The translations under genes and the position numbers were made by a program. From positions 1,736,001-1,800,000 of the forward strand of contig NC_088936.1 of NCBI RefSeq assembly GCF_033473495.1: a stretch of DNA of 64,000 bases, written 5' to 3'. This DNA comes from Cercospora beticola. Lineage: Eukaryota > Ascomycota > Dothideomycetes > Mycosphaerellales > Mycosphaerellaceae. Below are positions 52,396 through 62,249 of the stretch, in pieces; the first letter of the stretch is position 1; the number at the start of each line of letters is the position of its first letter. Below the pieces are notes generated by a model. The model was not told the origin of the DNA and made no database searches. It saw only the letters and a list, made by a program, of their open reading frames with translations.

Positions 52396-53080
52396 CGGGA
52401 TAACTCCGCGTTTATACAGGGAATGCAAATGTCGGTATAGACAGGCCAAGGAGATGTTGCGTGGTGGTTAAGAATCTTGGATGTTGTGCAAAATGAAAGC
52501 AGGGCAATATGTCTGAGATTGTCACGTTTAGTACCTACGTAAAGCGAATACGATTCGCTTGAATACTGATGCCTATGAGGTCTTGAAGATCTTGTCGTGG
52601 GGGCCGAGACAGGACGCGCATGCTTGTGTAGGCAGCTGGATAGAAAGCTGGCTGTGTGAGGCTGTGCTGCCACCCGCCAAGAGAAATGAACGTCGGCTGT
52701 TCTTGACGTCGGCGCATCTTGTGGCAAAGCCTTGCGACTATGATGGTGCGTATGATCGGAATGAAAGTCAGCAATGCGTTAGTACACGCTGCTGATGCTG
52801 GTCCCCGGTGGCACGAGAACTTGACGTTGCGATGCTCGCTCGCCCTCGCTTCGAGAAACTACAAGAACGACAGCTGTGCATGACTTCGTTCGCGCAAAAA
52901 AAGAACTGGTTCCAGTCATGGAAGAGAAGGTTGTGGGTAAGTGAGTGAGCAAGGAAGGGCAAAAGGAAAAAAGCTGCACACAAGGGTGATTAACCCAAGG
53001 AGTTGAGGAGAAGGTACTGGACCTGGATGACCGTTAGTGATCTGGGAGATCGAGAACGAGCACAGAGAGTCCTACCAGTT
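52396..53080. other. Intergenic region, nothing recognised besides a T-run
   Basis: The promoter side of the proline-rich gene and the presumed 3' part of the first tRNA-like unit. A six-A run at 52967-52972 (six T on the minus strand) could act as a pol III terminator. Confidence 0.45.
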
Positions 53081-53081
53081 G

Positions 53082-53215
53082 GGGATCGAACCCAAGACCT
53101 CACGCAAGCAGTTGACCAAGCGGTCGTGCAAAGCGTGCGCCTGATGGATGTTAGATCGTGGATCGAATAATCGGAGTCGGTAAACAACATACGCTACCAC
53201 TGTGCTACAAGCCCT
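53082..53215 (-). other. tRNA-like pol III unit 1 (A box and B box, aberrant spacing)
   Basis: On the minus strand TAGCACAGTGG (53197-53207) matches the A-box consensus TRGYNNARNGG and GGTTCGATCCC (53082-53092) the B box, with a perfect T stem TTGGG/CCCAA. The starts are 115 nt apart, too far for a normal tRNA, and the acceptor arms (GGGCTTG and CTGGTAG) do not pair. It could be a tRNA with a long intron, a tRNA-derived SINE or a decayed tRNA. A T-run 110 nt downstream (52967-52972) may terminate it. Confidence 0.45.
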
Positions 53216-53810
53216 TGATGAGTCAGCAGACTGGACATCAAAATATGTCTGTGAGATCTACAGTCTGCGAGCAAGTTTCCGACGGTCCCGGACGCAGACG
53301 ATGTGACCAGCGATAGCGTAAGCAGCCATTTCGAATTTCATGGCAGGGCCTTCACACAGTCTACGTAAGCTGCCTGCACAGCTCGAAATACACGACATCG
53401 GCTGATGCTTGCGATCGCCGCGTAGGCAGAGGGTGTACCGTGTTGGACAGTTGTGGCCATCGCCCGCTTGCCCGGGTGAAAATTGGCACCAGCGCCAAAT
53501 AAAAGTGGGTCCGGACCAGGTGAGAAGTCTGCCCCTCCACACTTCCGAACCCCCCGAGCAAGTCTGGTCTACCGTTGTGGAGAGCAGTGGTGTAGGAACC
53601 AAAAGAAGAGGCCATTGTTAATACCTTCTACCTCGTAACAACGTGGATCGTAAAGCAGCGGATGTAAAAGCAGTCACCACTCTCGCTGTTTGAAATAGAA
53701 AGAATGCTTCGACAGATACTAGACGGCCAAAAAAAATAAATTCATTGGACGCTGTGGGCTGTACCATGTTAGGCGTTGCACAGAATGTCGACGTCTGGCA
53801 GAGGAACTTA
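53216..53810. other. Intergenic stretch between two tRNA-like units
   Basis: No gene was recognised. A run of eight A (53729-53736, T-run on the minus strand) lies where pol III transcription of the second unit would stop. Confidence 0.4.
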
Positions 53811-53950
53811 CAATTGAACCCACGACCTGGTTTTCATTAGTGTTGGTCCAAGAGTCTGTCTGGACGTGATGACATACCTTTCACAAAGCCGTAACAACCA
53901 CAAGGAGGTACATGCGAAGCGAAAATCATACCCCTAGACCAAGCTAAACG
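53811..53950 (-). other. tRNA-like pol III unit 2 (A box and B box, aberrant spacing)
   Basis: On the minus strand TGGTCTAGGGGTATGATT (A box at 53931-53941) closely resembles the D arm of fungal tRNA-Pro, and GGGTTCAATTG (53811-53821) is a weaker B box. The starts are 120 nt apart. The T stem is partly mismatched (GTGGG against GTAAG). A T-run follows 75 nt downstream (53729-53736). It is probably a degenerate tRNA or the same kind of unit as the one at 53.1 kb. Confidence 0.4.
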
Positions 53951-54367
53951 CCGTTAGTTGTGGTCAAGTGTAGAGGAGTAGAATTTTACGAACCGCCCGA
54001 AATTTTGGTGTACCAGTGCCGAGCGCAACTTTTAAGTAAAATATGTCAGCTCATTGACGGCCTGTGCCAAGAACTTGGCTGTGCATTGTATCTTCGTTCT
54101 TGATCGTAGGTACAGACTTACCGATAGCATCTTACTATTCAAGACGCGAATCATGAATTCTTATGTAAAGAGCAGCTGAAGTTGGATCAAGGTGACAAGG
54201 AGGTTAGATATAAAGAGCGTCCACGAATCTGTCCTGAACATGCTTGAAACTGCTTTATTCGAAGACTGATACTGGATAATGGTCGTATCGACATGCTAAT
54301 GCACTATCAACTGCGGAACTTATATCAATGTCAGCCAAACTAGCCTGCAAACCAATACATAACTCTG
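53951..54367. other. Intergenic region, nothing recognised
   Basis: 417 bp ending at the stop of the His-rich protein gene. No support for a gene. Confidence 0.45.
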
Positions 54368-55365
54368 CTAGAAGGCAAACCCCGCCGCAATCAAAGCAGT
54401 ACCGGCTATTCCCCACCCAGCTGCTCTCATGCCTGAAGCCGCATTGGGTTTCTGGAAAAGATCTCCATGAGTCGGTGCTGCCTCATCCGTGTTCTGCGGA
54501 TCTTGTAACGTCGAGGTACGCGAAGCGGATGCAGTACCATTCTTGTTCTGCTGTGTGGGCGCAAGAGCTGGTGTTGTTGCGTTCGAATTCTGTTGGGTAG
54601 GTGTCGAAGGAGATGGTAGTGTACCATTTGCACTTCGTGGCAGCATACGATAAGGCGTCGGCTCTTCGGCGCGTTGGTGCAATGTGGCATAAGGAGACGG
54701 GATGTCGTTTGCTCGGTGTTGGAGTGTAGCGTAAGGAGATGGGAGCTCGTTGGCGCGATATTCGAGATTTCTTGATTCTGGAGGGGACTGTGGCGATGGG
54801 CTTTTGAAGCCGGAAGGAGAGTATGGAAAGAAATTGGTCACTGAATATGCATCCAGGGTTGGCTCTGACGGAAATTTTGAAGGCGTAGGTTTTGTTGTTA
54901 CGGCCTTATCGGCCGCTGAAAGTGGGCTTCCAGATTCGGTGTATGTTCTCTCAATCTCCGGAACCGCGTCGCTGGGGATGGCTGTTCGCTCGTCCGGGCG
55001 TCCATATGCATCGGGTCGTCCTGGAATCGTTTTGATGTCGAGAGGAGCCGTCTTTGCAGAGTTCTCGCCATAGGACGCTCGATCTAATCGCAACTCTGTA
55101 GTCGTTGTCAGTGAGGCTCCCTGTATGAATATGACCTGCAACCATGCTGACCATTGCCCTCATCGCAACCCTTATCATTCTCCGACCCTAGACATCTTGC
55201 CGTAGCTTCTTCGACCGAGTCCACGTGTCTGCTCGTTTCATACGCCGACAACTGTCGCAACTCGTGGCCGTGACCATGACCGTGGCTATGACCGTACCCA
55301 TGACGTTTCGACACTGCGGAAGTTGTTGCGATAAGCAATGCCAATATAGTAAAGAGTGTATGCAT
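54368..55365 (-). CDS. Secreted His-rich repeat protein, probably GPI-anchored
   Basis: Two exons. Exon 1 begins at the ATG at 55363-55365 and encodes a signal peptide (MHTLFTILALLIATTSA), a KR pair and a His/Gly run HGYGHSHGHGHGHE. Exon 2 is 54368-55095. The acceptor TACAG (branch CTGAC 10 nt before) is clear; the donor is either at 55142 (GTTGCA) or 55151 (GTCAGC), giving 316 or 313 aa. The body is disordered and Ser/Thr/Pro-rich with a tandem repeat (YRANELPSPYATLQ, HRANDIPSPYATLH, QRAEEPTPYRML). The C-terminus GIAGTALIAAGFAF is hydrophobic, as in GPI precursors. The His run may bind metal ions. No known family. Confidence 0.62.
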
Positions 55366-55943
55366 GTTCAAATGTCAGGTCTTTTCACGGAGGGAACTCA
55401 ATTTGTCGGTTCAAAGGGAATGTGAATGTGTGCCAGGCGGCTTGAGGGAGACTTGTGGTGGTTTTCATATCTCCAAAGTGTGCCCATGCGTCCACGCCAT
55501 CGCGGATCACAATGCCTATGTATTGAGCAAGCTACGATTGACGGCCAATGCATTCTGCTTGGCAACATTGGATGTGCTACGGTGGCGGTCTGATTCGCAG
55601 TACCGCCAGGGGATGAGCGGAGCTGCATGCATACGGAATTCATGTGGCGGCAGGTCACTATCTGCTTTTTCACCGGGGAGAAGGCTTCGTGCTTGAGCGC
55701 CAGGGTACACTTTGTTGTTTGGGCGTGTTGAGGCTGTACTCACATTCGGAGGTCATTTCCGACGGCATGCCGGGTGCGATGCTCTACGTGTAGAGGCTTG
55801 CGCGCGCATTTTGCGAGAAGCAGGTTGTGTGTTCTCAGTGAGGAGATTGGGGAGAAGGGCAGGATGGGAAAGGGTGAGGAGTGTTTGCGTGGCTGGTCGC
55901 CTTGGCGGCAACAGATCTTGATGACGTTCGTGTGCAAGCTTCC
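55366..55943. other. Bidirectional intergenic region
   Basis: 578 bp between the divergent His-rich and HNH genes. No other feature was recognised. Confidence 0.5.
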
Positions 55944-56869
55944 ATGTTCACCACACCTGCAACCTGCCATGCCATCGACACCGAAATCATATTTCACTAT
56001 CTATCACAAGTTATCACGGAAGAATCCCACATGATTTTAGAGGAGGAAAGAGACAACTTTGAGAATTTCAAAGACTGCTTGTCGACTTCTGTCATTCAGA
56101 AACTTGCGCCAACCAGTGGCAAACCCAAGAAGAAAATCAAGGGCAGGAAGAATGAGATCAAGCCAGTCGCAAGGGTAGCAGACAGCAATGGCGATGCTGA
56201 GAACGATGCATCGGAGCTTGCAGATTTCATAGAGGTTAGCAGAAGAAGCCCGCAGCCAGCTAGGCCTGGAATGTTGGCTGAGCAGTAAGTCAGTACCTCG
56301 CCGAGGAGATATTTCTTAACCTTCCTTCTGAACTTCGGACACTTTCCTACTCAGTGGTGCAAGATGACGCTGCTCTCATAGAGAAGTATGCTACGCCTGT
56401 GGAGAGCAGGCTGCTCGAAGACCTGGTCAAGCCTCTGCCGTTGACGGTGGCGGACTCTCTCGTCACATACTCCCTCGTCACTGAGCCTTCAGACCTCGAT
56501 CGCTTCCTCGAAGGCCCTCTGAATAGCTACATTGCTTCGATGGTAGCGCCGCCTCCCGAATATACGCCCTCAGTCGCAGCTTCGCGGCCGGATGGTTGCG
56601 AGATTTGCCAACGCGAGCATCTGCCACTCACATGTCATCATCTTATCCCGCGGGCCATTCACGCCAAGGCAGTCAAGCGTGGCTGGCACAAGGAGTGGGA
56701 GCTCAATAAAGTGGCCTGGCTCTGTAGAGCCTGTCACTCGTATGTCCATCGAATAGCGAGCAATGAAGAGTTGGGCAAAGAACTTTACTCGGTGGAGTTG
56801 CTGATGGAGCGGGAGGATGTGCAGAAATGGTCGATATGGGTTGGGAGGGTGAGATGGAAGGCAAGATAG
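55944..56869 (+). CDS. HNH-motif protein
   Basis: Two exons, 55944-56234 and 56294-56869, joined by a 59-bp intron (GTTAGC...GTCAG) that restores FIEYLAEEIFLNLPSELRTL; 288 aa. The N-terminal 160 residues are helical with a basic run (KPKKKIKGRKNEIK). The C-terminal domain, about residues 205-260, is an HNH-type zinc finger: CEICQREHLPLTCHHLIPRA, then the second pair LCRACHSYVHRI. CX2C, HH and CX2CH...H are arranged as in HNH endonucleases and related fungal proteins. Whether it cuts DNA cannot be told; a conserved role in fungi is likely. The start at 55944 is the first ATG in the open frame; an alternative upstream start is unsupported. Confidence 0.72.
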
Positions 56870-57458
56870 TCTGAGTCTGATAGTGCCGACAGTGATCGCA
56901 GATGGAAGTATGTCTCGACTGCTGTGCATGTGCTGTGACAACGGGTTTTGCATGTGATCATCTGTCGCGTGCATCTCGTGTTTTGAGATCACTTGCAGCC
57001 GCCGCGCTCGCGACAAATATGTCTTACTCGCTGCACAACGTTTTCAACACGAACGCATTTCCCTTTCTCCTCTCACATTCGCACTGTGCTGCCTACACCC
57101 CTGGTCTTCAGCCTTACCAGATCCGACAAGGTTTCACGCGAACCGCGTGCCTGGAACGCGATCTTGACGTGGGGCTGAATCTTTTCCACCTGCAGCCTGC
57201 ACGCTGACCTACATCAATTCACTTGATTGACATCATTCCACCTCAAACAATCACCCCCGACAGCCCTGAGAGCGCATTCACCAGTGTCAATTGCATGCCC
57301 AAGCCTCATCAACGCACAACGGAGCGGTGGTAGGCAGCGGCGGTGGCACAGCAGGCTGTCTGTTCCTGCGGCACAGAACACGCGAGAGTGATGCCTCGGA
57401 GCTGCTCGTGAGCTCGTAATATTGGTGCCCAAGGCGCAGCGGAGCATACGGGTCCAAA
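56870..57458 (+). other. Promoter region of the karyopherin gene
   Basis: 589 bp between the HNH and MSN5 genes. No other gene was recognised; a 101-residue frame at 56902-57207 is not supported. Confidence 0.5.
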
Positions 57459-60400
57459 ATGGCGGAGGGCGCCTTCAACACGCATTGGCAGCAACAAGAC
57501 ACCTCGTCACAGCTTCAACACATCACGAACGCCCTCGATGCTACCCTCAACCCGCGAATCCCAAACGCAGTGCGACAGCAAGCTCTCCAGCACCTCGAAG
57601 CTGTCAAGAGTCAGCCGGACGCCCCTCAACACGGCTTCGCTCTCGCAGACGATTGGAAGCAAAACGATGCAGTTCGGTATTACGGCTTGCAGCTACTGGA
57701 GTTCGCAGTGAGATACCGATGGAACGAATACACTGAAGATCAAGCTCTGCAGTTGCGGAAGTGGGTCAAGCAGCTTGCAGGCAGCTTGCGAGAGGAGGAT
57801 GCCGTCTTTCTGCGCAACAAAATCGGTCAGCTGTGGGTCGAGGTTGCAAAGAGATCATGGGGCGGTGGAGAGTGGATGGATATGGACACTCTGCTTGTCA
57901 CGCTATGGAACCAGGACAAGGGAGCAGCGAACAAGATACTGGTCCTCGCAATCATAGAGGGTTTGAACGACGATATCATCAACAACGACGACTCTGTAGC
58001 AGGATTGCGATTGGACATTTTGGGCGATGCATTGGTGGAAATCGTAGTCCCACCTCGGTTCTACGACACTTTGCAGAAAGAGAAGATCAAGAATGTGCGA
58101 TCTGAAGGGGAAGGCTGGCTCGCGCGGATCAACAACTTCTTCGCTCTTTGCGTCAAAGAAGCCAGACTGCGACAGGATCAGCCAGACGTGGCCCGAAATA
58201 TGGAGATGTGTGCAGTGAAGGCGCTCAACGCACTGCGCTCAACCATGGGCTGGATCAACTTTCGAGCTGTGGAAGAAGTCAACTGCGTCGACTGTCTGTT
58301 TCTTCCATTCTTCACAAGCAATGCAGTCCTACAGACAGCTGCAGTCGAGGTCCTCCACACTCTGTTAGGCAGACAGCAGGCGAGCACGTCCTCGAATGAG
58401 ATCTGGGTATCGCTGATACGCCAAGCGATGCACCCAGACAGAGTGGCCTTGATTCGCGCTGCATTCGAGCAGACTGCTATTGCACCTGGAGAAGATGACG
58501 AAAAGTACACATTGCAAAAGAAGATGTCGGAGCTCCTTTCAGTCATGGCTGATGCCATCGCTCTCAATCAAACCATAATCGACCAGAGCCTCAATCTGCC
58601 AGCTTTCTTCGATCTTCTAACTCTGGTTCTGCAGCACAAGAGCTTAACAGTGTCAATACCTGTGCTGCACAGTTGGACGAAGCTGCTCAGTGTGCATGAG
58701 GACAAAATCATTGATCTCACTTTGGCCGCTCTTCCGACCTTGCTCGAAGTCTGCAGCGATAGGTTGATCAGATACGAAGCTTTGCCTGAAGATACAGACG
58801 ATGAGACGCTGCGATGGCTGGAGGAGGACTTCGATACAGTGCCCGAACGCCACGCATTCCTTGGTAATTACCGCAGATACAGCCAGACCATTATCGAAGG
58901 TATCGCGCGATCCCGACCGATTGACGCGCTTTCTATTGTGCTCAATCAAATGCAACAGATGATTGAGACCGGTCCCTATACTGTGGGACGGGGCTTCGAC
59001 AGCTCAAAGTATACGAAGTCTTCGTATCCAGTCCTCAGATTTGATGCCTCCTACTGTACTGTCTCTGCAGCACTGAGGGGATATTCGTCGTGGACCCGGG
59101 ACGTCTCCGATGTTGGTCCTGACCAGGAGCTATACGCGAAGGTGCAACAGGATCAGCAACAAGCGTCTGACTCACTGCAGCAATGGTGCTATGGTATGAC
59201 CAATGTGCATACTGACGACCCTGGTGTTGCAGATGAGGTCCTGCAGACATTGGTCGCAGTTCTTCGAGTACTCAAATCGCCCCCTCAGAGCTTTGTACTT
59301 GCCATGGTCCAGCATCTTCTGACCATGCGGCTCTATGATCAACCTCAGCACGCTCAGTTCACAGATGCAATCAAATCTTTCGAAGCGCTACGAGTAGTTG
59401 AGCTCCAGAAACTTGCTCTTGCCTATCCAAATGTGCTATTGGAAGTGTACAACGAGCTCGAGCCACGCATAGAAGTTCTTGCGCAGAAGCACTCCGATGA
59501 CCAGAGGCTAGTCTGGGGCTACCGTTCATTCCTTTTCATGGTGGTCCATCGTGCGACGGGGATCGATGACCAGGTCAGAGTGGCCCGCCTACAGCAAATG
59601 CTCAAACCGACTTACGATGCGTGGACGGACCCGGCGCTACAAGCTTCCTGTGAGAACTTCTCAGTTTTCTGCGCCACTGTCAGCCTGAATAATATTGCGG
59701 AGTTCTACAAGGAGCACGAGTTCGACCGAACACAAGACTGGTCCGCCCGCTTGTTGAACGAAGCTGGACAGGCACGACAGAATGAGATCAAAGACAAGGC
59801 CGATCGCTTACCTCTGCGCATGACAAAGTCACTGCTCGCGGCAACGACTGAAAAGCTGCGGAGCGGCACAAGCGAGTACGACAACGCCTGTGCATTATGG
59901 GCACCTCTCATACCGTCAATCTTGCAACCTCTGTTGCAGATGACACGCCATGCTCAGGCCTTCCATAACTTGTCAAACTGGGCGCAGCTTCCACCTGAGC
60001 TTCAAATGGTCGTAAAGCGGACTCTACAAGACCGTTTCTGGCAGTCGGGCATTTCCAATGAGACCAAAGAGGAGTTCTACGCTCGGATTTCGGGCTCCAA
60101 GACCAGTTATGAGGGCTTCGCAAGCACAGTGCGTGGCACCATGCGAAACGTTCGCGAGATGGGCTATCACATCATCTATCTGATGACAAAATTCGAAGAG
60201 CAGTTTTATGGCATTGAGAACCTGGCAACTCCTCTAGCAGATGCACTCTTCGAAGATGCTGGATGTCTCGGAGCCAATCATTTACATCCTCTCATCAACC
60301 TGACAACTGGCCTAGTTCAGCGATGTCCACCGCACCACCGCAGCAGGTTCCTGCCACCTATACTCCGCAAACTATTCGTCTGTCTCGATGCTAAGATCTC

Positions 60401-61238
60401 TGCGGACTGGGAAGCCATTGGCCAAGCGGAGCAGCACAACAAAAAAGAAGATGATGAGCTGAGCGACGAGATGCGTACGGAAAGCGTATTGCGCCAATTG
60501 ACCTTTAGTATGGTGTCGTTTGTGCCCTTCCTGCTCGAATACGACCGTCAGCCACAAAATCTGCAGAATGGGCATGCGCACACCAATGGTCACGGCCCGT
60601 CGAGTCAGACGCAGAATCTGAGCGAGCTGGTTCTGTCTGACCCTGCAGTACTGGAGCCTCTCATCCTCTTTTGCACGCACGCTCTGCGTATGCGTGACGG
60701 CAGATGCTGCAGCATGATCTGTAAAGTCTTCCGCTCCATCATACCGCTGTTCACGCACACCACTCAAACTGCCTCCGCCATCAGTCCGGAGGCAGCGGCT
60801 TCTGTGCGCGAGTTCATCAGCACCGAAGTACTAAAGGCTTGCATCACATCTCTGAACGAACCATACTTTGCGGACCTGCAAAAGGATTTGGCCACTCTTA
60901 TCGCGAACATTGTCGTCATGTACACATCAAAGACGATGACCCCGCGAGAAGTTCTCTTGTCTTTGCCAGATATTACAGAGCAAAAGATTGACAAGGCTAT
61001 CGCCAAAATGACGCGTACACACAATGAGCGCTCGCAACGCAGCGTCGTGCTCGACCTCCTTGAAGGCGTACGAGGTGTTTCGATCCACGAGATGGGTAAG
61101 GTCGAACAGGCCAAAGCGAAGAAGAAGGAGAACAAGGGCGTTGCGGCGCAATACACCATGACAGTGGAGAACACAGGGGTCGTCAGAGGAGGTGAGGATG
61201 AGCTTGACGGCGTGGCTGGTCTGTTTGGGGACGCGTAG
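57459..61238 (+). CDS. msn5: Msn5/exportin-5 family karyopherin
   Basis: Importin-beta superfamily transporter that exports phosphorylated cargo proteins (and RNA in animals) from the nucleus with Ran-GTP. It is a 1,259-aa single-exon gene, close to yeast Msn5 (1,224 aa). The N-terminus MAEGAFNTHWQQQDTSSQLQ is followed by HEAT-type helices: IPNAVRQQALQHLEAVKSQP, DAVRYYGLQLLEFAVRYRW and DAVFLRNKIGQLWVEVAKRS (Xpo1-like region). Later blocks include LFMVVHRATGIDDQVRVARL and NLTTGLVQRCPPHHRSRFLP. The C-terminus is Lys-rich (EQAKAKKKENKG), then EDELDGVAGLFGDA. No truncation or frameshift was seen. Confidence 0.93.
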   Translation: MAEGAFNTHWQQQDTSSQLQHITNALDATLNPRIPNAVRQQALQHLEAVKSQPDAPQHGFALADDWKQNDAVRYYGLQLLEFAVRYRWNEYTEDQALQLRKWVKQLAGSLREEDAVFLRNKIGQLWVEVAKRSWGGGEWMDMDTLLVTLWNQDKGAANKILVLAIIEGLNDDIINNDDSVAGLRLDILGDALVEIVVPPRFYDTLQKEKIKNVRSEGEGWLARINNFFALCVKEARLRQDQPDVARNMEMCAVKALNALRSTMGWINFRAVEEVNCVDCLFLPFFTSNAVLQTAAVEVLHTLLGRQQASTSSNEIWVSLIRQAMHPDRVALIRAAFEQTAIAPGEDDEKYTLQKKMSELLSVMADAIALNQTIIDQSLNLPAFFDLLTLVLQHKSLTVSIPVLHSWTKLLSVHEDKIIDLTLAALPTLLEVCSDRLIRYEALPEDTDDETLRWLEEDFDTVPERHAFLGNYRRYSQTIIEGIARSRPIDALSIVLNQMQQMIETGPYTVGRGFDSSKYTKSSYPVLRFDASYCTVSAALRGYSSWTRDVSDVGPDQELYAKVQQDQQQASDSLQQWCYGMTNVHTDDPGVADEVLQTLVAVLRVLKSPPQSFVLAMVQHLLTMRLYDQPQHAQFTDAIKSFEALRVVELQKLALAYPNVLLEVYNELEPRIEVLAQKHSDDQRLVWGYRSFLFMVVHRATGIDDQVRVARLQQMLKPTYDAWTDPALQASCENFSVFCATVSLNNIAEFYKEHEFDRTQDWSARLLNEAGQARQNEIKDKADRLPLRMTKSLLAATTEKLRSGTSEYDNACALWAPLIPSILQPLLQMTRHAQAFHNLSNWAQLPPELQMVVKRTLQDRFWQSGISNETKEEFYARISGSKTSYEGFASTVRGTMRNVREMGYHIIYLMTKFEEQFYGIENLATPLADALFEDAGCLGANHLHPLINLTTGLVQRCPPHHRSRFLPPILRKLFVCLDAKISADWEAIGQAEQHNKKEDDELSDEMRTESVLRQLTFSMVSFVPFLLEYDRQPQNLQNGHAHTNGHGPSSQTQNLSELVLSDPAVLEPLILFCTHALRMRDGRCCSMICKVFRSIIPLFTHTTQTASAISPEAAASVREFISTEVLKACITSLNEPYFADLQKDLATLIANIVVMYTSKTMTPREVLLSLPDITEQKIDKAIAKMTRTHNERSQRSVVLDLLEGVRGVSIHEMGKVEQAKAKKKENKGVAAQYTMTVENTGVVRGGEDELDGVAGLFGDA

Positions 61239-61738
61239 AATGCGTTCGAGGAACAGGAGCACGTTGCCAGGATGATGGGGAACATGAATGGAAGAAGGAC
61301 ATGGTGAGACGGTTGAGATCATTGACATTGTTATTGGCCTTGCACCGCCGCTGGCTTGCGGCTGAACACGGCAATAACTTTTGACAAGCATTGCGTGGGA
61401 AGGGGCAAGGAGTAGCTCATTGGCTTGGAAGGGCCCTCATTGGGCTGAGAGTAATGAGAGACGGCATGTTGTAGATTGGAGCATGCGATGAGTAGCGACG
61501 CCTCGAAGCTGCTGCCATAGCAATCGATGGAACGATGCATTGAGCATTCATAGAACGGCCACGAAGGGTCGAGTTAGTTGTACATTGGACGAGGAATAGC
61601 ATCAAGATACCCTTTCTGCGTAGAGATGGGAGCAAATAAAATTTTGAAATTTTGAAATCTGCTGCTTCATTCAAGACTGCCAATTTTGTACAGATGTCGG
61701 AAGTAGCCACTCTGCCTCCTTCTCCTAATCCCTAAAAC
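61239..61738. other. Intergenic region between convergent genes
   Basis: 500 bp with the 3' UTRs of msn5 and the small secreted protein. A duplicated ATTTTGAA (AATTTTGAAATTTTGAA) near 61640 is the only repeat seen. Confidence 0.5.
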
Positions 61739-62249
61739 TCAATTATCATAGATATCGGGCCGCTTGCAAGGCGCATGATCAACCGGCTTCTTATCAAAGC
61801 ACGCTTCATAACCCAAAGGCGAATAGGACACAATTCTGCCGCCGAAGGAACCAGTCAAGTAGCAAAGAAACCAGTCCTGTGCAGAGTAAGCCGCTCCGAG
61901 AAGGTCATCTTCGCATTGCCGGTAAGCCCAGAGATTCGTCTTGTACATGTCTTGGTCGCTTCCGAATTGCCACCAGCGGTCTGCGCATTGGTAGCCGCTG
62001 AAGCGCCGGGCTGTTGGTGGATAGTTAGCAAGACGTTCATTGTCAAAGGGAAGTATATATATATATATATGTCTTTCGAGGAACATTACTCTTGGGTCGT
62101 GCTTCTAGCATTTCTCTCATTTCGTCTACACACTGGATGAGTTGTGTTGAATTTGCGTTGTGGCTCATAGAGGACCAGGTCTTCTTTTTGGTCCTTGCCG
62201 ACGAAAGGGTCGTCAGTGTAGCGAGAATGATAAGTTTCGCCCACTTCAT
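61739..62249 (-). CDS. Small secreted six-cysteine protein
   Basis: 143 aa in two exons, 62090-62249 and 61739-62010, with a 79-bp intron (GTAATG...GCTAAC branch...CAACAG). Joining gives a continuous frame (LEARPKTRRFSGYQCADRWW). A signal peptide (MKWAKLIILATLTTLSSA) is followed by a mature part of about 125 residues with six Cys (QCVDEM, YQCADR, RQCEDD, FLCYLT, EACFDK, APCKRP) that could form three disulfides, aromatic-rich (WWQFGSDQDMY, SAQDWFLCYL). No membrane segment. The size, Cys content and secretion are typical of small secreted proteins, including effector candidates and antimicrobial proteins; no family is recognised. Confidence 0.78.
62054..62070. repeat. (TA)n microsatellite inside the intron of the secreted protein gene
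   Basis: A run of about nine TA units lies in the intron 62011-62089 between donor and branch site. Its length may vary between strains and change intron length without changing the protein. Confidence 0.85.
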
